NCBI GenBank assembly: GCA_963662155.1 | Contig: OY759271.1 | Location: forward strand, 18,941,229-19,005,228 | Direction: 5' to 3' | From: Lamellibrachia columna | Lineage: Eukaryota > Annelida > Polychaeta > Sabellida > Siboglinidae | Length of the DNA stretch: 64,000 nt | Shown here: positions 23,501 to 35,163 of the stretch, in pieces | How positions within the stretch are numbered: the first letter of the stretch is position 1 | How the letters are laid out: each line of letters begins with the position of its first letter | Translations under genes and position numbers: made by a program | The notes under the pieces: model-generated | What the model was told of the DNA's origin: nothing | Database searches by the model: none | Seen by the model: the letters and a program-made list of their open reading frames with translations, nothing else

Positions 23501-24396
23501 TAAGCGAGAATTAAACGTTGTTTGGAATGGGACCCGTCTCAACAACACATCAACACCAGTGTACCTCGGCGTTCATCTCGATAGAACTCTCTCCTTTAAG
23601 ACACACATACAAAAAACCAAGATGAAAGTAAACGCAAGAAACAACATCATCCGCAAACTTGCCAACTCGATGTGGGGGTGCAGAGCATCAACTTTAAGAT
23701 CTAGTTGTCTCGCTCTCTGCTACTCAGCTGCCGAGTATGCCTGTCCGTTATGGGAAAGGTCCACACACGCAAGCAAGTTGAACCCTGCTCTACATGACTG
23801 CTGCCGAATCATCTCAGGCTGCCTCAAACCGGCGAACGTCGACAGCGTACACTTGCTGGCCGGCATAGCTCCCCCTCAAATCAGAAGAACTGTTGCCAGC
23901 CGCATGGAACGATCACGACTAACGACAGATACCAGACACCAACTGTTCAACCATATGCCAGCTGCTAGCCGACTGAAGTAGCGGAAGAGCTTCATGCACA
24001 CAGTGACACCGCTCGACTCGTCTCCTAGTATCACTAGAATACAGATGTGGAACAGCAAAATAGCTGATATACCAGCCTCCAATAAAATGGGATTAGAGGC
24101 GGCTGAATCCCTGCCAGCGGGGTCTGACCAAGCATGGCTCTGTTGGCGTTCTCTGAATCGCCTACGCACTGGCGTTGGCCGTGTTAAAAGTACGATGAGG
24201 AGGTGGGGATACATTGATGACACCCAGTCTTTGAACTGCAACTGTGGGGAACTGCAGACGATGGCCCACCTCCTCTGCTGTCGACTACTGGATGAGGCCT
24301 GCACCGCAGAAGACCTCGTCACTGTCACTGAGCGAGCAAAGGCGTGCGCCTGCAAGTGGCAACACATTGTGTGAAGGACACGAAAGAAGAAGAAGA
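20531..24396 (+). mobile_element. I/Jockey-like LINE inserted in the palindromic element
   Basis: A plus-strand LINE with a roughly 800-bp GC-richer 5' region (20531-21356), one long coding region, and a GAAGAAGAAGAA simple-repeat tail ending near 24396. It interrupts the left palindrome arm. The exact target-site duplication cannot be fixed because a second LINE follows immediately. Confidence 0.8.
21357..24374 (+). pseudogene. LINE endonuclease-reverse transcriptase (I/Jockey-like), frameshifted
   Basis: The start taken is the ATG at 21357 (MPRNCATSQS). APE endonuclease: LTIMSFNIEGLSAAKQQLVA, CIQETHRGPDDI, SVYKPPGE, IIGDFNSHSSLWGY, and SQHRPIGVQV at the catalytic end. RT: ALKKGKAPGLDDIQTELIK, FRPISLLCHTYKLFERLI, PEQAGFRPGKSCTSQLLNL, a damaged motif A (VFVD followed, in another frame, by TYDTVNHRLL), NGLPQRSVLAPMLFNIYTND (motif B), and FIYADDLCIA (motif C). 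The end carries a Cys-His knuckle, CNCGELQTMAHLLCC, and stops at 24374. Frame changes occur near 22525, 22855, 23095, 23220, 23310 and 23460, plus a TAG after AASRLK near 23980. The copy is therefore inactive. The I/Jockey placement comes from the C-terminal CxCGxxQTMxHLL knuckle and is less sure than the LINE call itself. Confidence 0.88.
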
Positions 24397-26060
24397 ACCT
24401 CCGTAGTATGAAGGAGGAGCTAGAAAAAGTGCCTTAAACATTGTCTGTTTCACTCCCTCCTGGCCAGCCAACCGCAGCTGGCGGGAAACCCTCTTCTGCA
24501 GTCAAAATTAAAAAAACAAAATCAGGGTAACACCCCTAACTATTGGCGCATGGAATGTGTGCATGCTCATGGTCCTGAAGTAACAGACCATAGAGAAGAA
24601 TCGCTCTGATAGGCAGAAACTCGCCGTGCCGAGGAGGGTCACATCACGGAGGTCGGAGTCAGCTTTGCTATCATTCATCAGTGCTTATGCCCCAATCATG
24701 ACCAACCCAGATAAAATCAAGGTAAAACTCTATGAAGATTTGGAATCTGTGATAACTGCTGCGCCAAGTCTGGAAAAACTCATCATTCTTGGCGACTTTA
24801 ATGCTAGAGTTGTTTCAGACTACACTTCCTGGGAAGGTGTAATTGGAATAAGTGGCGTCGGCAGCTGCAACAACAATGGCAACCTTCTTCTGAGATCATA
24901 TGCTGCAAATGATCTTTTGATCACAAACACAAGTCTTCCGCTTGCCGAACTTAAACAAGATGTCTTGGATGCATCCACGCTCTAAGCATTGGCATCTCAT
25001 TGATTACATCATTGTCAGGAGAAAGGACAGGCAGGCAGGACGTACATGTGACCAAGGCAATGTGCGGTGCTGAGTGCTGGACTGACCACATGTTGATTGT
25101 CACCAAACTCTACGTCAGAATCCAACCCCAGAGGCGCCCACAAGGTGCTAAGGCCTCTAAGCGATTGAACATTTCCAAGCTGAAAAGAAGCAATGTCAAG
25201 TAAACCTTTACAGAGGACCTAGATAGCTGACTGGACTCTTTGTACAGGTAGCTAGATCTGCAAAATGTCCAGTCAAGCTGGGCGGATTTCAGAGATCTGG
25301 TGTACACCACTGCTGCTGAGGGTCTCGGTCCTACAACTCGCAAACACCAGGACTGGTTCAACGAGAACTCTGAAGATATTCAGGCATTGCTGGATAAAAA
25401 AAACATCAACTCCACATAGCATACACCAATGACCAAAAAAAATCCACCTAAAAAAAAACTGCACTCAGCAACGTATGCCATACTGTGCAGTGCAAGTTTT
25501 GTGAGATTCAGGAATCCTGGCTGAGTAGAAAGGCAGATGACAGGCACGACACGAAAAACTTCTACAGTGCGCTTAAGAAAATCTATGGTCCAGCATCATC
25601 AAGATCAACCCCACTCCTGGGTGCAGACGGGGCCACACAGATCACGGAGAAAGAGTAGATACTTGATCACTGGGCAGAACACTTCAACAGCATCCTCAAC
25701 CGACCTTCATCAATAAACGATGAACCAATAAAGCGTCTGTCCCAGGCTGAAGTCAACGAGTCCCTTGCTGAGTCTCCCGCCCTGCTTAAAACTCAGAAAG
25801 CTGTCAGCCAGCTCTCCAGTGGCATAGCTGCCGGTGCTGACTCAATACCAGCAGAGATCTATAAAACGGGTGGCAATCATCTGGTTAAAAAACTTACCGA
25901 GCTCTTCACTATCATGTGGGATCAGAAAGTACACCCCAGGACTTCAAAGATGCTTCCATCGTCTCTACAAGCGCAAAGGAAATTGACAGGTTTGTGACAA
26001 TCACAGAGGCATAACCCTGCTCTGCACAGCCGGCAAGATTCTTACTACGATCTTGCTGAA

Positions 26061-26518
26061 CAGTGCACCATGATCAGGGCTTACTGCAAGGGAGAAATGC
26101 CAGGAGCAACATGTTGACCTGTACACCACCTTTGTTGACCTTATGAAGGCATTTGACGCTGTTAGCCATGAGGGTTTATGGAAGATTATGTCTAAGTTCG
26201 GCTGCTCTGATCAATTTATCTTGATGGTCATGGAATTTCATAGTGCACCTTGGTCAGAGCTTACTGCAGGAGAGTCTATGTGGCTTCAGGAAAAACCGAG
26301 GACCATCGATATGGTGTTTGCTGCTAGACAGATGCAAAAGAAATGCCAGGAGCAACATGTTGATATGTACACCACCTTTGTTGACCTTATGAAGGCATTT
26401 GACACCGTTAGCCATGAGGGTTTATGGAAGATTATGTCTAAGTTCAGCTGCCCTGATCAATTTATCTTGATGGTCAGGCAATTTCATGAATTTATCTTGA
26501 TGGTCAGGCAATTTCCAG
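26061..26518 (+). repeat. Tandem duplication of the RT motif A region
   Basis: The block from AAATGCCAGGAGCAACATGT recurs 246 bp downstream (26095 and 26341), which is exactly 82 codons, so frame is kept. The preceding GTGCACCNTGNTCAGRGCTT also recurs. The first copy lacks the stretch found between these blocks in the second. A further 30-bp direct repeat (TTTATCTTGATGGTCAGGCA) lies at 26459-26518. Confidence 0.85.
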
Positions 26519-27087
26519 GAGAGCAGTGACTCATCCAAGCCATTTCACATCACCAATGGAGTCAAACAAGGATGTGTGCTGGGCCCCATCTTTTTCATCC
26601 TAATGTTCTCAGCTATGCTCATGGATGCATTATGTGATGGCACTGTAGGTGATGGTGTCAGATACCGCACTGATGGCTCGTTGTTTAATCTGAGGAGGCT
26701 CCAAGCCAAAACCATTGTTCAAGTGAATACTGTTGATGACAGTTCTCCATAGCTTGGACCTGTTCTCCATAGCTTGTAACAATCTTGGTCTAACTATCAG
26801 CACCAAGAAGACTGAAGTTATGCACCAGCCTGCTCCAGGGAAAGCATACGCTGAGCCCACCATCACTGTCAATGGTCAGAAACTCTGCTGTTGATAGGTT
26901 TAGCTATCTTGGTAGCACCCTATCTCATGCAGTACACATTGATGATGAGGTGGATACCAGGGTCGCCAGAGCAAGTGCAGCATTTGGCAGACTTCGCTCA
27001 AATGTGTGAGAACGCAGGGGAATCAGCTTGGAGGCCAAACAGAAGATATTCAAAGCAGTCATCCTGCCATCCCTGCTCTATGCATAT

Positions 27088-28158
27088 GAGACCTGGACAG
27101 TCTACAGCCGCCATGTGAGGCTTGGACAGTCTACAGCCGCCATGTGAGACTTGGACAGTCTATAGTCGCCATGTGAGACTTGGACAGTCTACAGCCGCCA
27201 TGTGAGACTTGGACAGTCTACAGCCGCCATGTGAGACTTGGACAGTCTATAGTCGCCATGTGAGACTTGGACAGTCTACAGCCGCCATGTGAGACTTGGA
27301 CAGTTTACAGCCGCCATGTGAGACTTGGATAGTCTACAGCCACCATGTGAGACCTGGACAGTCTACAGCCGCCATGTGAGACCTGGACAGTCTACAGCCG
27401 CCATGTAAGACTTGAACAGTCTACAGCCGCCATGTAAGACTTGAACAGTCTATAGTCGCCATGTAAGACTTGAACAGTCTACAGCCGCCATGTAAGACTT
27501 GAACAGTCTATAGTCGCCATGTAAGACTTGGACAGTCTACAGCCGCCATGTAAGACTTGAACAGTCTACAGCCGCCATGTAAGACTTGAACAGTCTATAG
27601 TCGCCATGTAAGACTTGAACAGTCTACAGCCGCCATGTAAGACTTGAGCAGTCTACAGCCGCCATGTGAGACCTAGACAGTCTACAGCCACCATGTGAGA
27701 CTTGGACAGTCTATAGTCGCCATGTAAGACTTGAACAGTCTACAGCCGCCATGTAAGACTTGAACAGTCTACAGCCACCATGTAAGACTTGAACAGTCTA
27801 TAGTCGCCATGTAAGACTTGAACAGTCTACAGCCGCCATGTAAGACTTGAACAGTCTACAGCCGCCATGTAAGACTTGAACAGTCTATAGTCGCCATGTA
27901 AGACTTGGACAGTCTACAGCCGCCATGTAAGACTTGAACAGTCTACAGCCGCCATGTGAGACCTAGACAGTCTACAGCCGCCATGTGAGACCTGGACAGT
28001 CTACAGCCGCCATGTGAGACCTGGACAGTCTACAGCCGCCATGTGAGACCTGGACAGTCTCCAGCCGCCATGTGAGACCTGGACAGTCTCCAGCCACCAT
28101 GTGAGACCTGGACAGTCTCCAGCCGCCATGTGAGACCTGGACAGTCTACAGTAGTCAT
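27088..28158 (+). repeat. 29-bp minisatellite derived from LINE coding sequence
   Basis: About 37 tandem copies of a 29-bp unit close to GACCTGGACAGTCTACAGCC plus GCCATGTGA. The first unit is in register with the LINE protein (ETWTVYSRHV) and the sequence after the array continues that protein (SHAKKLNHF), so the array expanded from a single codon block. Variants (TATAGTCG for TACAGCCG; TTGAACAG for CTGGACAG; TCTCCAGCC near the end) occur in recurring order, which suggests multi-unit duplication steps. As 29 is not a multiple of 3, the frame is destroyed. Confidence 0.95.
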
Positions 28159-28748
28159 GCCAAGAAGCTCAACCATTTTTTCATGAGTTGCCATGAAAAA
28201 TAAGTGGCAGGACAAGATTCCTGACACTGAGGTCCTTGCCAGGACAAGCATGACCAGCATCCATACAGTCCTTAAAAAACTCAGCTGAGATGGGCTTGTC
28301 ATGTGATCAGCATGAAGGAGGAACACCTACCAAAGAAGCTACTCTATGGTGAGCTTCTGACAGGAAAGCGTTCCTGAGGCGGCCAAAAGAAATGCTTCAA
28401 AGACATCCTGAAGGCATCCATCAAGAGCTTCAACATTGAACACCAGTTGGGAGAGCATCACCCAGGATTGTCCTAGAAGGCACAGCAGCGTCACTCGTTG
28501 CGCTGCTATCTCTGAGCAGAAGAGAATCAGCGAGGCCAAAAGGAGACGTGAACTGCAAAAGTCTAGAGAATGCAACACGTTTCCAACTGACAAAATTCTG
28601 CAGAAGTATCCTGCCCCCATTATGACAGACAATTCCTGGCTAGGATCGGCCTTGTCAGCCAACTTTGGACCCATCGCAATATAACTACTTTGAACAAATG
28701 ATATTGTGGTACTCTTCACACCTGAAGGACGAACAATATTGTAAAACA

Positions 28749-28984
28749 TCCAAATAATCTTTTAGTTTAATAGGTATCTACTTACTATATTTTCAGAATA
28801 GTTCAATCTTAAACTTTAACTTTTTATATATTTTACGACTTTCATCACCCAAAAAGAGAATGTGCAACAAGTCTTTTGACCACCATTTTTTCACTGTGCA
28901 TAGTCTTTTATTAGGTAAACAACATATTTAAATTTCAGGATGGTGTTCTGCCAAATATTTATTTGTATATTTATGCAATCAACA
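28749..28984. mobile_element. Left arm (inner part) of the large palindromic element, after the LINE insertions
   Basis: The arm continues with AATAATCTTTTAGTTTAATA through CCACCATTTTTTCACTGTGC to CAGGATGGTGTTCTGCC. It is the inverted counterpart of about 29690-29870 and is also homologous to 12450-12600. Confidence 0.85.
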
Positions 28985-29689
28985 ACACAACACAGATATA
29001 GAGATATGAAAAGGCCAAATGAATGACGTTTATTGTGGGGATTAAGGGTAAGCCCACTTTCAAAGAATGGTAAAACAAAGAAATGTGGGCTCCACAACCC
29101 AACGCCAGGCTGACTACGCCCAATGCGAGTCTCCTGGACGTCGGGTTCAATAGAGCCCACACTTCAACATAAAGCAGTAGCAATATTCCTAGAACAAATA
29201 AAAGAAACAATGGCATTACTATTGTCATAGAACACCCTTAAACCAAATAGCATAACGCCCTACATGCTATCACGCAGTCTATGAATACAACTACCTGCTT
29301 AAAAATACACTATCTCTAACTGGAATAACTACAAAGGTGGGGCCAATTCGCTATACGAACAGTTCTAAAATCCAAGGTGGAAGGGAAGCGAGCTGCGTCC
29401 CAGCGTTAAAACCCATGAACACTTCTGGGAAAGCCAAAACTTCCATGTCCACTATCGCAAATAAAAAAATGGGAAAGCTTGGAGACATGGAACACCCCAC
29501 TTCCACCAAAGATGTACAATTGCTGCTAACCTGTAAACACACAACAGGGAGAAAGATGGGGAGGAGGGTGGGACAAATTTGCAAAGCGCATCCACTCCAT
29601 ATGCTTTAACAAAACGAAGTGGCTAGTCCAAGTTTGAAATCTGTAGCATTAGCAAACAGTGATTTTCAGCTTAAATAAAAACTAAATGA
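28985..29689. other. Centre of the large palindromic element
   Basis: About 700 bp of unique-looking sequence separates the two arms. It contains unmatched open frames (up to 90 codons on either strand) without recognisable motifs. If the element is a DNA transposon derivative, this is where cargo or a transposase remnant would sit, but none is identifiable. Confidence 0.45.
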
Positions 29690-31047
29690 GACAGAACACG
29701 TCATAAATTAAAATATGTTGTTTACTGAATAAAGGATTATGCACAGTTAAAAAATGGTGGTCATAGGACTTGTCTCACATTCTCATTTTGTGTGCTGAAA
29801 GTCATAAAATATACAAAAAGTAAAAGATTAAACTAAAAGATTATTGTCAGCATCCCTGACAATAGAGGGTTGCAATGTGGATGTTGTACTATAACACAAC
29901 AATGAAATACACTGCTGTAATAATTTTTGGAGAAAAAATATTTTTAGCCATTTTTTTTATACCCAGTATACCCATTGTCCTTCCCCCTCTCATTCTAGAA
30001 TTTTGTATTCACAATCTGTACTAATATATTTACATTTTCAAAAAATTTAAGACACAACTTGAAAACTCCAGTTACAGGCACATGAAAACAATAATGGGTA
30101 CAATTTGGGGTACTTACCCCTTGTTCACATTATTCTAGGGCATTACAGCGATGTGCATGTAAATGCTTAGTTCTTTTTTACAAGTGCTCAAGTATAGCAA
30201 CTCAGTCGTTGGCTAAAATGTAAATTCTGAGACAAAAAAAGTAAATTCTGAGACATCAACTTTTGACCATTGGCTGATTATATATAAAGGTACGTATAAT
30301 CTAATGTATTCACAAGGTTTTTTGCAGTTGACAACAATATGTACATAATTTTCTTAGTAGAGATAGAATAGGTAGTAAAACCAGCAATAAGATTTGATAT
30401 TGTGTTGATTAGAAAAAAAACTTCTATTTTAAATATATTTTTTAACATGAAGCCATTTGAATAGGGAATCCAAGTATGGTGCATTACACTGGCATTGTAC
30501 CTGCCTTTCATATAAGACATAAATTGGAATTTTAGCTCCATGGCCACATAGCATTTTTAGCTGCTAAATATAGGCCACTTTTCAATATGTACCAACTGTG
30601 GAGATTGGTATCTCTAACAAGTTTTATTGTTGAAATATGAGTTTAAAATCACTCATTTGCTCAATTTTGCACATAAAAACACAAAACTGCAATGGCAGAT
30701 TGTGGGAGAACTAGTAATATACAGATGTGGAACTACAGTATCTATGTTACCATCTACATATAACAGAGAAAAAGCAGGCCAAATCTCAAGAGTTCTAGCA
30801 CAAATAGTTTTTGAGTTATTTGTATTTAAAGTAGAACAAGATATCTTTTTTCCAAAAAGTGGCAATTACGACAGAATCCACAAAAATTTAAATGGTCATA
30901 ACTCAGAAACTATTCCAGCTACAACCCTTTGGTTTGACATGTGTGGTTAGATTGAACTGTAGATTAATGGGTAAAATTTTCATTGAATTCAAAAATATGA
31001 GTGCAACAAGATTTTCTTATTTTGGTTGATTTGAGACAGAATGCCCC
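29690..31047. mobile_element. Right arm of the large palindromic element
   Basis: The reverse complement of the left arm: the inner module (29690-30285) ends at TTTTGACCATTGGCTGATTA, and the outer module (30285-31047) ends at GGTTGATTTGAGACAGAATG followed by CCCC. The arm is uninterrupted, unlike the left. The terminal motif matches GGGTCATTCYRTSTCAAATC at the foldback element at 11972, so the outer end and the inner module start carry the same motif. Confidence 0.85.
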
Positions 31048-33361
31048 ATATGTAATAATTATAAAAGCATAATTAAGCTTCAGAGAGATCTTAATTGCAT
31101 CATATCATAATGTCAAACGATAAAACAGAACGGCTGTCTGAATGCTGCACAGCATTGTATTGTTTTTGTTTCTATATGTCTAACTGTATGTAAAACTTAC
31201 AACAATTGTTAACATAAAACTGCAGGACATTATTTTCTGAGTTATCTGTTGTGTTATAAATGAAAGTTATGGCTTGCCTTTGGTCTCAGCAACTTCGAAT
31301 AGTCACCTTATGTCCAACTCAAAATCTGGAGTGCACTTGTACAAGTCCCAATAACTTTATTCCAACACTTGAAAAACTTAATATATAATGTAGTGGTGTT
31401 TTATCTATTCATATAAGTACTTGAGCTGTGTACCTATGCTATTGTCAACAAAATATTTCCAAATTTCCATGAACACCATCGATCATGTCAGTTTCATTAT
31501 GAACAGAAGAAAGACGTACATCTATCTGTAAACACGCATGAACTTTGAACCTACACTAAATGTCAGTTTTATACACTCAAACTGTTGATGTCATGAACTT
31601 TCATATAAGTAGTGAGGTAAAAATACAGCCACAATGTTAACCATTGGCATCAAGTCTGATGGCGCAAAGTTATGTATGGAAGACATTCCAATGTGTTGTC
31701 AGTTTGTTCATTTACTCGACTGATGATGAACTTCAAAGTCAACATGCTATATACAAAATCGTCCACACCACTTACCATGGGCCATCCTGTGATCATCACT
31801 TACCATGGGCCATCCTGTGATCATCACTTACCATGGGCCATCCTGTGATCAAACGCAAATGTAGCCGTGTCGATTTTTCCTCAGTGAAACAATTGGTCAC
31901 TTTTCAAATGACAAAATTCATGAAAAAAAATCTTAATTTTAAAGTTGTTTTGTGAAACGTGACTGGAATTTTTTTTTTTAATTCAAGGTAATATAAAACC
32001 AACACTTGAATGATGTGGCTACAAGTGATACTGTTGACATCGAAATCTGACTCAAAATTGATAGGAAACAACCCCAGAACATCTTAATCAAATCATCAAA
32101 TGATGTGTCACTGTCAAACACCAATTTGATAAACTCGATTTGACACGCGTTTGTGTTTTAAATTGTACTTTGGGTGTTGACCTGTGACATCACATTTATA
32201 TGTGAATGTGAAATGGTTACCTCAATTGAAGCGGACGTCTGCAGGAAGGTGACCAGATCTTTCTTGCTGACACTATCTCCTGCCAACTGCTCATCTGTGT
32301 ATGGTGGGGCAATATCAACAGACATTGCAGCTCTGCAAGAACCAACACTGCATGCTCACACATTACTAATATATTACAGTACTGGTGCTGAGTTAATATT
32401 TTCAACAAGCGCTATGGATAGAGCTCTATGTTAACTGCCAGAAAGCACTTTGTATCCCACAGAGAACTATAATTGGAGCGAGTTATGATGGCAGCATATA
32501 ACATCCAGTTGGCATGTGTATATAATATCCAACAGGATGTTTGTAATTATAATATTATACTAATATTATACCATAATTAGCCACAAACATAAATTTCAAG
32601 AGCACTGCACAAAGTTTTTGATTAACCTAACAACAAATATGAACCCAGACTTCGAAATAGGGAACAAAAAGAGCACGGCCAAAGTGGCCGTCGGGTAACA
32701 TCCATCTTGCCAAGGCCAAAAGAGGGCACCAAAACCAACCGGACTCTGATCAAAAGTGTGCCAAGGCCATTTTTATTCAATTATGTAATGTGTTGATTGT
32801 TCACTGGACAAAAATTACCACCACCAGTTACCAGTACAAAGCAAAGTGTTGTTGGAGACAACGTGCTCAAATTTGCTGAAGCATCCAAGAATTTCACCGC
32901 TGAAGTGGTATCACATTCGAAGCAACCACAAGAATAACAAGATCCCAATCTTTCCATGTCGATAAACCAATGAACGACACTGGTTTTGTGAAGACACTGA
33001 CGTAATTAAAATGGAAACATCCAATAAGCATTTGTAATGTTAAAGCAACGATTCCCAGAAAGTGCCAAGTCGTATTCCGGATGAAAATGTTTAACAAAAT
33101 GGCAGCCACCAAAGGCGGGCTTTACAGCAAGTACTCGCTGACAGATTTGCTTTCTTAGGGGCATCACGGCAGGCAAATTGCCACGGTGCCGTCAGTTATT
33201 TCAAGCCTTGTGAACCCCTTTAAAAAAAAATAGGTATAGCCTTTTTTGATGGTAAAAAAAACATATCAATAATTCCAAGAAACAAAATGTTTACCAGCAT
33301 TTGTTTTGTTCAAAAAAAATTCTGCAAAATTAAAAGTTTGGCTGAAAGGAAATGACTGGAA
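31048..33361. other. Unassigned region
   Basis: AT-rich, mostly without matches elsewhere in the window. Open frames such as 32174-32434 (86 codons) show no family motifs. Features of note are the 28-bp tandem repeat at 31769-31852 and A/T homopolymers around 31920-31980. Confidence 0.5.
31769..31852. repeat. 28-bp tandem repeat, three copies
   Basis: CACTTACCATGGGCCATCCT followed by GTGATCAT begins at 31769, 31797 and 31825. The copies are identical apart from the end of the last. Confidence 0.95.
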
Positions 33362-33369
33362 TGTTTGTT

Positions 33370-34184
33370 CAGGCCTCAACATTAAGCTGTTGTACCCAGT
33401 GACCCGTTGGGCCATTAGATTTTAAAAGTTACTGGGTTACCAATTTTTTATTTATTTAAAAAAACACATTTTCACAATACATCGCATTACTTGTATGTCG
33501 AGGATTTGTTTGGCCGTGATTTCCTTTACCATTGATGATTTACTTTTATGCTTTCTGTCAGTATTCCGCATGGCAGACAATGTCGAAGCCACAGCATGTC
33601 ATGTTTCGAGAACGACAGGTGATGCGGATGCAACAGATTTTGACAATCCGTATCGAGTTACAGTTAGATATACTCAAAAATATGACGGGTGAACTGGACC
33701 TGACACTGTATATAACCATAGCTGTTACAATTGGGTTTTATAGCATGTCCTGGAATGTATGTTAGGCGCTGTCATGACACCTAGCGGACAGTCCGTGAAC
33801 CAGTCGGTTTATATGAAATTGGTACGTCGACAGCCTATCGCGTAGCCAATATGTATCGTGCAGAAGAAAATGCTGCGATGTATCAATATACTGGTAACAC
33901 GGCGCAACCCTAATAAAATATAGGCATCCGCAATGCACGAGCAAAACAAGATGACACCTATACAAAGTGACAACAGCAGATGAGATGAAGATTGTGTTTA
34001 ATTGTAGCGCTTGTTGAACAAGCGTTTGAAACGATGACACGTTGCTGTGACTAATCGTAAAAAAATTACCTGAAACTATGATGGCCAACTGGGCCAGTAA
34101 AATATGAAAACTTGTGGCCTGAACTGGCCCGACAACCCCAAAAAGGGTGCCAGGCCAGTGGGCCTGTATCAATGTCAAGGCCTG
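33370..34184. mobile_element. CAGGCC-ended hAT-like non-autonomous element, copy 1
   Basis: Ends are CAGGCCTCAACATTAAGC (33370) and AATGTCAAGGCCTG (34184), imperfect inverted repeats. TGTTTGTT precedes the element (33362-33369) and recurs at 34183-34190. A related sequence at 37158-37165 has the uninterrupted site TGTTTGTTCAATTAAG, which shows the empty target. Interior is non-coding apart from a 65-codon frame with no family match. A second copy lies inverted at about 35893-36739. Confidence 0.7.
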
Positions 34185-34322
34185 TTTGTTTAATTAAGCC
34201 AGAAAGTCCATAATGAAATGGTCATCCATTAGTTAGTCAGGTCTTTGTTGCACACACAAAGGACAGTACCAAGAAATGCTAGCTAAGTATAAGTATAAGT
34301 CTGGTGTCATCCCCAGAAAATG
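34185..34322 (+). repeat. Dispersed repeat, related to 37155-37395
   Basis: TTTGTTTAATTAAGCCAGAA through CATTAGTTAGTCAGG to TAAGTCTGGTGTCATCCCC matches, with substitutions and indels, the sequence at 37160-37395 in the same orientation. The CAGGCC element sits inside this repeat in the first copy only. Confidence 0.55.
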
Positions 34323-34706
34323 TTATGACTAAGTGGCTATACTTGACCACTTCTGTAAAAGAACAAAGTATTTACAGGCAAATTGTGAGTGTAATGCCCT
34401 ATAATATGAACAAGGGGCAAGCACCCCAAAATCGTACCCCTTATTTTTCTTGTATTCAGACACCTTGTACCTAACTTGAGTTTACAAGCTACATATATGA
34501 AATTTGCTGAATATGTAGACATTATATTAGTACAGATTGTCTTTGTAAAATTCAAGAATGATAGGGAGAAGGACAATGGGTGCAGGAAAATGGGATAAAA
34601 ACTAAATTATGAAAGTGATTTCAACAGTCTGTATTTCATTGTTGTGTTAAAGTACAATGTCCAAATTGCTGCCCTCTATTATCAGGGATACTGGCAATAG
34701 TCTTTA
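34323..34706 (+). repeat. Single arm of the GGTCATTCC foldback family
   Basis: From GACTAAGTGGCTATACTTGA to CAGGGATACTGGCAATAG, colinear with 12055-12435 and 20205-20530. No inverted partner is adjacent, so this is a solo arm. It lacks the terminal GGTCATTCC end. Confidence 0.75.
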
Positions 34707-34983
34707 AAGGGAATAACAACAATGATTGCTTGAAATCATATTATATTGCATCTTGTAGTATATTTCCATTTCCACAACACCGAAAAATTCATTAGAATTC
34801 AATTAATTACTAATTCTAAATAATACTCTGTCCTACTGGCCTGCTTCAATTAAGCATATTTTCCCCACGATTATCAGCAAGCTTCGACGTGACATCACTG
34901 ACGATAGGGAAATGATACAAGACTTTCCATTCTTTCACCATACAATTGACAGCGATAGCGGTTATTTAGAAGCAAGCATCACA

Positions 34984-35163
34984 ATGGTTTGTTGCACGGC
35001 ATTCGGTTGTAAAGCAAACAGTAATAGCAGAGCAGGATGTGGGTGGTATAGGTTCCCTAAGGACCCAATTTTGCTAAAGAAATGGCTCGCGGAAATGAAG
35101 CGCGCAGACAACATTCCATCAAAACACAGCTGGCTTTGCTTGGCTCACTGCGATTGTCCCTGA
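34984..35163 (+). pseudogene. THAP-domain fragment
   Basis: THAP domains are C2CH zinc-binding DNA-binding modules found in host regulators and in P-element-like transposases. The start MVCCTAFGCKAN gives the CxxxxC pair. WYRFPKDPILLKKW matches the conserved FP...W core. SWLCLAHC supplies the C-x2-H pair and the closing block. A TGA at 35161 ends the frame inside the normal last residues. In the next frame the sequence continues IVPEQSESASFVTLVEIH to a TAG near 35299, so a small indel probably broke a longer protein. A segment of that continuation (CCTGAACAGTTTCCCGGTTC) recurs at 39055. It could be a host gene relic or a piece of a THAP-bearing transposon. Confidence 0.7.

Larger units (their letters stand above)
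24540..28683 (+). pseudogene. RTE-like endonuclease-reverse transcriptase remnant (family B)
   Basis: A decayed LINE polymerase. The endonuclease part reads IILGDFNARVVSDYTSWEGV, GVGSCNNNGNLLLRSYAAND and, after frame changes, HWHLIDYIIV and AECWTDHMLIV, around 24620-25200. RT fragments: GRTTKNFYSALKKIYGPASS-like near 25555, DNHRGITLLCTAGKILTTIL near 26000, TTFVDLMKAFDAVSHEGLWK (motif A, present twice because of a tandem duplication), ITNGVKQGCVLGPIFF (motif B, near 26555), and TKKTEVMHQPAPGKAY near 26810. The FADD-containing segment is missing. ETWTVYSRH at 27088 begins a 1.07 kb minisatellite. Coding resumes at 28150 (SHAKKLNHF) through KKLLYGELLTGKRS to a C-terminal zinc-finger-like CPHYDRQFLARIGLVSQLWT at about 28610-28670. 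Many stops and frameshifts. Confidence 0.85.
24397..28745 (+). mobile_element. RTE-like/APE-type LINE (family B) containing a minisatellite
   Basis: The second LINE lies directly after the GAA tail of the first. It has a short 5' leader with the hairpin CCTCC...GGAGG, the coding remnant, and a tail ending around GAAGGACGAACAATATTG. The palindrome arm resumes at 28749 (CATCCAAATAATC), so this marks the right edge of the inserted block. It may have entered first and been followed by the other LINE, or the reverse. Confidence 0.8.

Noticed and set aside
27088..28158. CRISPR-like array of 29-bp repeats
   Set aside because: Units are directly adjacent with no spacers, the DNA is eukaryotic, and the unit derives from LINE codons.
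32174..32434. hAT dimerisation domain suggested by a FSTSAMDRA-like string
   Set aside because: Only one short string resembles the family and the surrounding residues do not fit.
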